Of a DNA stretch of 64,000 nucleotides, positions 60,480 to 64,000 are shown piece after piece. The notes below the pieces were generated by a model. The model was not told where the DNA came from, searched no databases, and saw only the letters and a program-made list of their open reading frames with translations. The stretch is taken from assembly GCF_039614845.1 (NCBI RefSeq), contig NZ_JBDIML010000002.1, positions 558,001 through 622,000 on the forward strand, in the 5' to 3' direction. A program made the translations under genes and the position numbers. Position 1 is the first letter of the stretch, and the number at the start of each line of letters is the position of its first letter. The DNA is from Ornithinibacillus xuwenensis (GTDB lineage: Bacteria > Bacillota > Bacilli > Bacillales > Amphibacillaceae).

Positions 60480-61790
60480 ATGGATAAAATCATCGTAAGA
60501 GGCGGACAGCAATTGAATGGTAACGTGCACGTAGAGGGTGCAAAGAACGCAGTCCTACCTGTAATTGCTGCGAGTATTCTTGCTAGTGAAGGGAGAAATG
60601 TTATTCACGACGTCCCAGTTCTAGCTGATGTTTATACAATTAATGAAGTGTTACGTAATATGAATGCAGATGTTGATTTTAATAATAATACAGTTGTAAT
60701 TGATGCTTCAAAGGAATTAATAACGGAAGCGCCATTTGAGTATGTTCGAAAAATGCGTGCCTCCGTTCTTGTTTTGGGTCCACTACTTGCTCGTTATGGG
60801 CATGCAAATGTTGCAATGCCTGGTGGTTGTGCAATAGGATCGCGTCCGATCGATTTGCATTTAAAGGGCTTTGAAGCAATGGGAGCTACAGTTCATGTTG
60901 GAAATGGCTTTGTAGAGGCTCATGTTGAAGGTAGACTAAAAGGTGCAAAAATTTATTTAGATGTACCAAGCGTTGGTGCAACAGAAAATATTATGATGGC
61001 TGCTGCTCTTGCTGAAGGAAGAACAGTTATCGAAAATTGTGCAAAAGAACCAGAAATAGTAGATCTAGCAAACTTTTTAAATAAAATGGGTGCAAGGGTT
61101 GTAGGTGCAGGTACAGAAACCATTCGTATTGATGGAGTTGAAACACTACATGGTACAGAGCATTCTATTATTCCAGATCGTATAGAGACTGGAACTTTTA
61201 TGGTTGCTGCAGCAATTACTGGTGGAAATATATTAATCGAAAATGCTGTAAGTGAGCACTTACGACCGGTTATCTCGAAGTTAGAAGAAATGGGTGTAAC
61301 AATTCTTGAAGAAGGAAATGGTATTCGTGTAATTGGTCCAGATGCACTAAAAGCTACGGATATTAAAACACTACCACATCCAGGTTATCCTACAGATATG
61401 CAATCACAAATGATGGCCCTAATGCTCTGCGCTCACGGAACTAGTGTCATTACAGAAACGGTATTTGAAAACCGCTTTATGCACGTAGAAGAATTTCGTC
61501 GTATGAATGCAAAAATGAAAATAGAAGGCCGAAGCGTCATTATTGATGGACCATCTGAATTACAAGGTGCAGAAGTAGCTGCAACAGATTTACGTGCAGC
61601 AGCTGCATTGATTCTTGCTGGGCTTCGAGCTGATGGATTAACGAGAGTAACAGAATTAAAGCACCTAGACCGTGGCTATGTAAACTTTGCTGGAAAATTA
61701 GCAAGCTTAGGAGCAGATATTGAGCGAGTTAATGAAAATGGCGATGTTGTTGATCCTTTAGAAGTTAGCTATGTCGCAGAACTATCGTAA
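60480..61790 (+). CDS. murA: UDP-N-acetylglucosamine 1-carboxyvinyltransferase (main paralogue)
   Basis: The same reaction as murZ at 26355. The ATG at 60480 (436 residues) has AAGGAG upstream and gives the family start MDKIIVRGG. KN of GAKNAVLP lies near 22; the catalytic Cys lies near 117 in GGCAIGSRP. The locus after ywmB matches B. subtilis murAA, normally the essential copy. spoIID, which usually follows, is not found in the 2.2 kb after it. Confidence 0.95.
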   Translation: MDKIIVRGGQQLNGNVHVEGAKNAVLPVIAASILASEGRNVIHDVPVLADVYTINEVLRNMNADVDFNNNTVVIDASKELITEAPFEYVRKMRASVLVLGPLLARYGHANVAMPGGCAIGSRPIDLHLKGFEAMGATVHVGNGFVEAHVEGRLKGAKIYLDVPSVGATENIMMAAALAEGRTVIENCAKEPEIVDLANFLNKMGARVVGAGTETIRIDGVETLHGTEHSIIPDRIETGTFMVAAAITGGNILIENAVSEHLRPVISKLEEMGVTILEEGNGIRVIGPDALKATDIKTLPHPGYPTDMQSQMMALMLCAHGTSVITETVFENRFMHVEEFRRMNAKMKIEGRSVIIDGPSELQGAEVAATDLRAAAALILAGLRADGLTRVTELKHLDRGYVNFAGKLASLGADIERVNENGDVVDPLEVSYVAELS

Positions 61791-61816
61791 AAATTAATAT
61801 GTCTTACATGTATATT

Positions 61817-61853
61817 AAAGTGAAGCATTGTGTCGATGCTTCACTTTTTTTTG
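61817..61853 (+). terminator. Terminator of murA
   Basis: AAAGTGAAGCAT (61817-61828) and ATGCTTCACTTT (61836-61847) form a perfect 12-bp stem followed by T. Confidence 0.93.
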
Positions 61854-61906
61854 TAGTTAAACAGCATAGTTTGTTAACTAGTGGTTTCATACTGCTGATC
61901 CATGTT

Positions 61907-62090
61907 CTCATGCCTGTTTTGAGAGTGACATCGTAGTGAAAAGCGGGGGAGAGAGGCCCTCATGCCTGTTTTTGGGTAAAGATTGCGGTGAAAAGAGTAT
62001 GAGAGAGGCTGTCAAGTCTGTTTTGAGAGTGAAAACCGTGGTGAAAAGTACATGAGACAAGTCCTCATGCCTGTTTCAAGAGGCCGAAAC
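61907..62090 (+). repeat. 52-bp tandem repeat
   Basis: Three full units (61907-61958, 61959-62010, 62011-62063) and a partial fourth (62064-62090) share CTCATGCCTGTTTT, GAGAGTGA and GTGAAAAG cores. Unit length is 52-53 bp. Units differ by substitutions, so the array is old. No open frame spans it. The rest of the gap to 62470 is AT-rich with nothing recognised. Confidence 0.85.
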
Positions 62091-62470
62091 ACTAGTACCA
62101 ACCCATTCCACTCAAGAAAAACGCTATAGCAATACATAATAATAGCATCCACCATTCTCCATTTAATAAACTTCGACAATTACTGCAAAGTCCTACAATC
62201 TATCGCAGAATATACTAAAACTATAAATTATCTCGCATTGATATAAATCAATAGATACCATAGTACCAAAATACCGGTTCAAAAAGCAGCATCCTAGTTT
62301 GGTAGTTGTATTCCAGTACTTACTTATTACTTATCTTCAAATCCTCCTCAATATTACGGCACAGACTGCCAAAATCATTATCTTATCAATACATATACTT
62401 ACATAACAACCACTCATGTATTAAACATCCAATACATATAATTTAATAAAAACCACAAAGGGGACATGTT

Positions 62471-63295
62471 ATGAAACTCTATCTTTCAGTTGATATGGAA
62501 GGAATAACTGGATTGCCTGACTACACGTATGTTAGTGCTTCAGAACAGAACTATGAGCGGGCTCGAAAAATCATGACAGATGAAACGAACTATGTTGTTA
62601 ATACTGCATTTCAATCTGGTTGTAAGGAAGTGCTGGTAAATGATAGTCACTCGAAGATGAATAATATATTAATTGACCAGCTTCATCCAGAAGCACAGTT
62701 AATAACCGGTGATGTAAAAACCTATTCCATGATGCAAGGGCTTGATAGCAGTTTTAATGGGGCAATGTTTATTGGGTACCATTCTAGGGCTGGAATGCCT
62801 GGAGTGATGTCGCATTCCATGATTCATTCGGTACGTAATTTTTATATTAACGATTTGCAAGTGGGCGAATTAGGTATGAATGCCATGATTGCGGGCTATT
62901 ATGGGGTACCTGTTTTACTAGTATCGGGCGATGATGAAACGGCAAAAGAGGCAGAGAGCCTCATACCAAATGTAACTACGGCAATTGTAAAAGAAGCTAT
63001 ATCTCGATCGGCAACCAAAAGTTTAACACCAAAAAAAGCGGGTGAATTATTACAAGCGAAAGTGAGCCAGGCCATAGAAAACCGTCATCACGTAAAGCCT
63101 TTAAATCCTCCTTCTAATCCAACATTAAAAATCGAATTTACCAATTATGGAAATGCAGAGTGGGCGAGTTTAATGCCCGGTACAGAGATCATTCCAGGTA
63201 CTACAATTGTGAAGTTTGAGGCAAAAGATATCCTAGAGGCGTACCGCGCATTATTAGTGATGATTGAGCTTGCTTTGAATACGAAGTATGCCTAA
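62471..63295 (+). CDS. dppA: D-aminopeptidase DppA (M55 family)
   Basis: A zinc D-aminopeptidase of 274 residues. Metal-ligand and core motifs are SVDMEGITG (6-14, with D8 and E10), VNDSHSKMNN (about 57-66) and FIGYHSRAG (about 98-106), and ELGMNAMIAGYYGVPV follows. It cleaves D-amino acids from peptides, probably cell-wall peptides. AAAGGGGACATGTT precedes the ATG. It forms a probable operon with the beta-lactamase-fold gene 24 nt downstream. The usual dpp transporter genes may follow beyond the window. Confidence 0.93.
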   Translation: MKLYLSVDMEGITGLPDYTYVSASEQNYERARKIMTDETNYVVNTAFQSGCKEVLVNDSHSKMNNILIDQLHPEAQLITGDVKTYSMMQGLDSSFNGAMFIGYHSRAGMPGVMSHSMIHSVRNFYINDLQVGELGMNAMIAGYYGVPVLLVSGDDETAKEAESLIPNVTTAIVKEAISRSATKSLTPKKAGELLQAKVSQAIENRHHVKPLNPPSNPTLKIEFTNYGNAEWASLMPGTEIIPGTTIVKFEAKDILEAYRALLVMIELALNTKYA

Positions 63296-63319
63296 CTAAT
63301 TAACTAGGGGTGTATAAAG

Positions 63320-64000
63320 ATGAAGGTACTCACTGAAAAGATTGAAGCTATAACAACACACGCAGGTGGTACATGGGGAATTGTGTTAGAGGATCTTGAT
63401 ACAAAAGAAACTTGGAAGATGAATGAGCATGCGTTAATCTATGCTGCTAGTGTCATCAAGCTACCTATAATGATTGCAGTCTTTCATGCTAGTCATCATG
63501 ATGAAATAACCTTAAGTGATAAAGTGATGTTGAAACGTGAAGCGATTGTTGGGGGAGCGGGTGTCCTTCAACATATGACACCAGGAACCCAATTCACAAT
63601 ATACGATTTAGTAACCCTAATGATTATTCAAAGTGATAACACAGCAACCAATATGCTAATTGATTTAATAGGTGCCAAAAAGATTCAGCAAATTATGGTC
63701 GATATTGGTATGGAAAAAAGTAAGTTTTTCCACAAGATGATGACCGTTTCCGTAGATCGTGTAGGGGCTAATGAAATTTCAGCCTTCGAGGTTTACAGTT
63801 TGTTAAGAAAGTTAGTGACAGGACAAATAATCTCCATCCATGCCTGTGAACAGATGATATTAATCATGAAAAAACAACAAATTAATCATACATTACCAAG
63901 TCAATTACCAGAGCAGCATGAGGGATTGATAGGTGAGCTAAAACGATGGGAAATTGCACATAAAACTGGCTATATTCCAGGTTTTCGTCATGATGTCGGC
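63320..64000 (+). CDS. Class A beta-lactamase-fold serine hydrolase (partial, cut by window end)
   Basis: 227 codons are present from the ATG at 63320, and the frame is open at the window end. It has the penicillin-recognising motifs: SVIK (S-x-x-K, codons about 51-54), SDN (near 104-106) and KTG near the visible end. There is no signal peptide, so it is probably cytoplasmic and not a classical resistance beta-lactamase. Next to dppA, a role on cell-wall-derived peptides is plausible (inference). TAGGGGTGTATAAAG precedes the ATG. Confidence 0.85.
   Translation, partial: MKVLTEKIEAITTHAGGTWGIVLEDLDTKETWKMNEHALIYAASVIKLPIMIAVFHASHHDEITLSDKVMLKREAIVGGAGVLQHMTPGTQFTIYDLVTLMIIQSDNTATNMLIDLIGAKKIQQIMVDIGMEKSKFFHKMMTVSVDRVGANEISAFEVYSLLRKLVTGQIISIHACEQMILIMKKQQINHTLPSQLPEQHEGLIGELKRWEIAHKTGYIPGFRHDVG

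Overview
The window is about 64 kb of low-GC DNA from an endospore-forming member of the Bacillaceae. Phosphorelay gene spo0F, the sporulation signal gene spoIIR and a forespore-type class A penicillin-binding protein support this, as does a gene order that tracks the B. subtilis region from pta to murAA. The lineage looks like the Oceanobacillus/Virgibacillus group, but that is an inference from protein style and gene content; I ran no searches. No rRNA, tRNA, CRISPR array, prophage or complete insertion sequence was seen.

Layout. 1-9050: the end of pta, a small membrane protein, lipL (lipoate relay), an HD hydrolase and the ywgA and ywhD families, pbpG on the minus strand, then ywiB-argS. 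9190-21040: an acyl-CoA degradation block made of fadF behind a FadR-type operator, thiolase, 3-hydroxyacyl-CoA dehydrogenase, two acyl-CoA dehydrogenases, a MeaB-type GTPase, a TetR regulator and the fused isobutyryl-CoA mutase icmF. 21400-31655: rpoE, pyrG with its G-tract attenuator, spo0F with a SigH-type promoter, fbaA, tal, murZ, glpX, rho, a zinc-free type B rpmE and tdk. 31660-33040: an accessory insertion, a NERD-domain gene bracketed by two arrays of a CGCTGATA repeat phased every 20-21 bp. 33186-37812: prfA-prmC, four small unknown proteins, spoIIR and ywlB. 37850-48985: a DnaA-box cluster, tsaC, the hmp/nsrR nitric-oxide pair, mntP behind a hairpin that buries its ribosome binding site, ywlE, a chemoreceptor, rpiB, ywlG, glyA, a third CGCTGATA array, upp and mnaA. 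49124-51382: a secreted Vpr-like subtilase. 51544-59063: the F1Fo ATP synthase operon, whose first gene atpZ is broken by a frameshift and a structured insertion of about 97 nt. 59399-61852: ywzB, ywmB, murAA. 61907-62090: a 52-bp tandem repeat. 62471-end: dppA and the start of a class A beta-lactamase-fold hydrolase.

How the genes work together. Most of the window is housekeeping: translation (argS, prfA, prmC, tsaC, rpmE), transcription (rpoE, rho), nucleotides (pyrG, tdk, upp), central carbon (fbaA, tal, glpX, rpiB, glyA), envelope (murA twice, mnaA, pbpG) and energy (atp). The acyl-CoA block would pass electrons through FadF to the membrane and link straight and branched C4 acyl-CoAs through IcmF. 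The features that ordinary annotation does not explain are the phased CGCTGATA arrays, the mntP hairpin, the atpZ insertion, a long hairpin element at 11472-11601 and the 52-bp tandem repeat.

Several start codons were moved downstream to fit ribosome binding sites and family N-termini; each entry says so.
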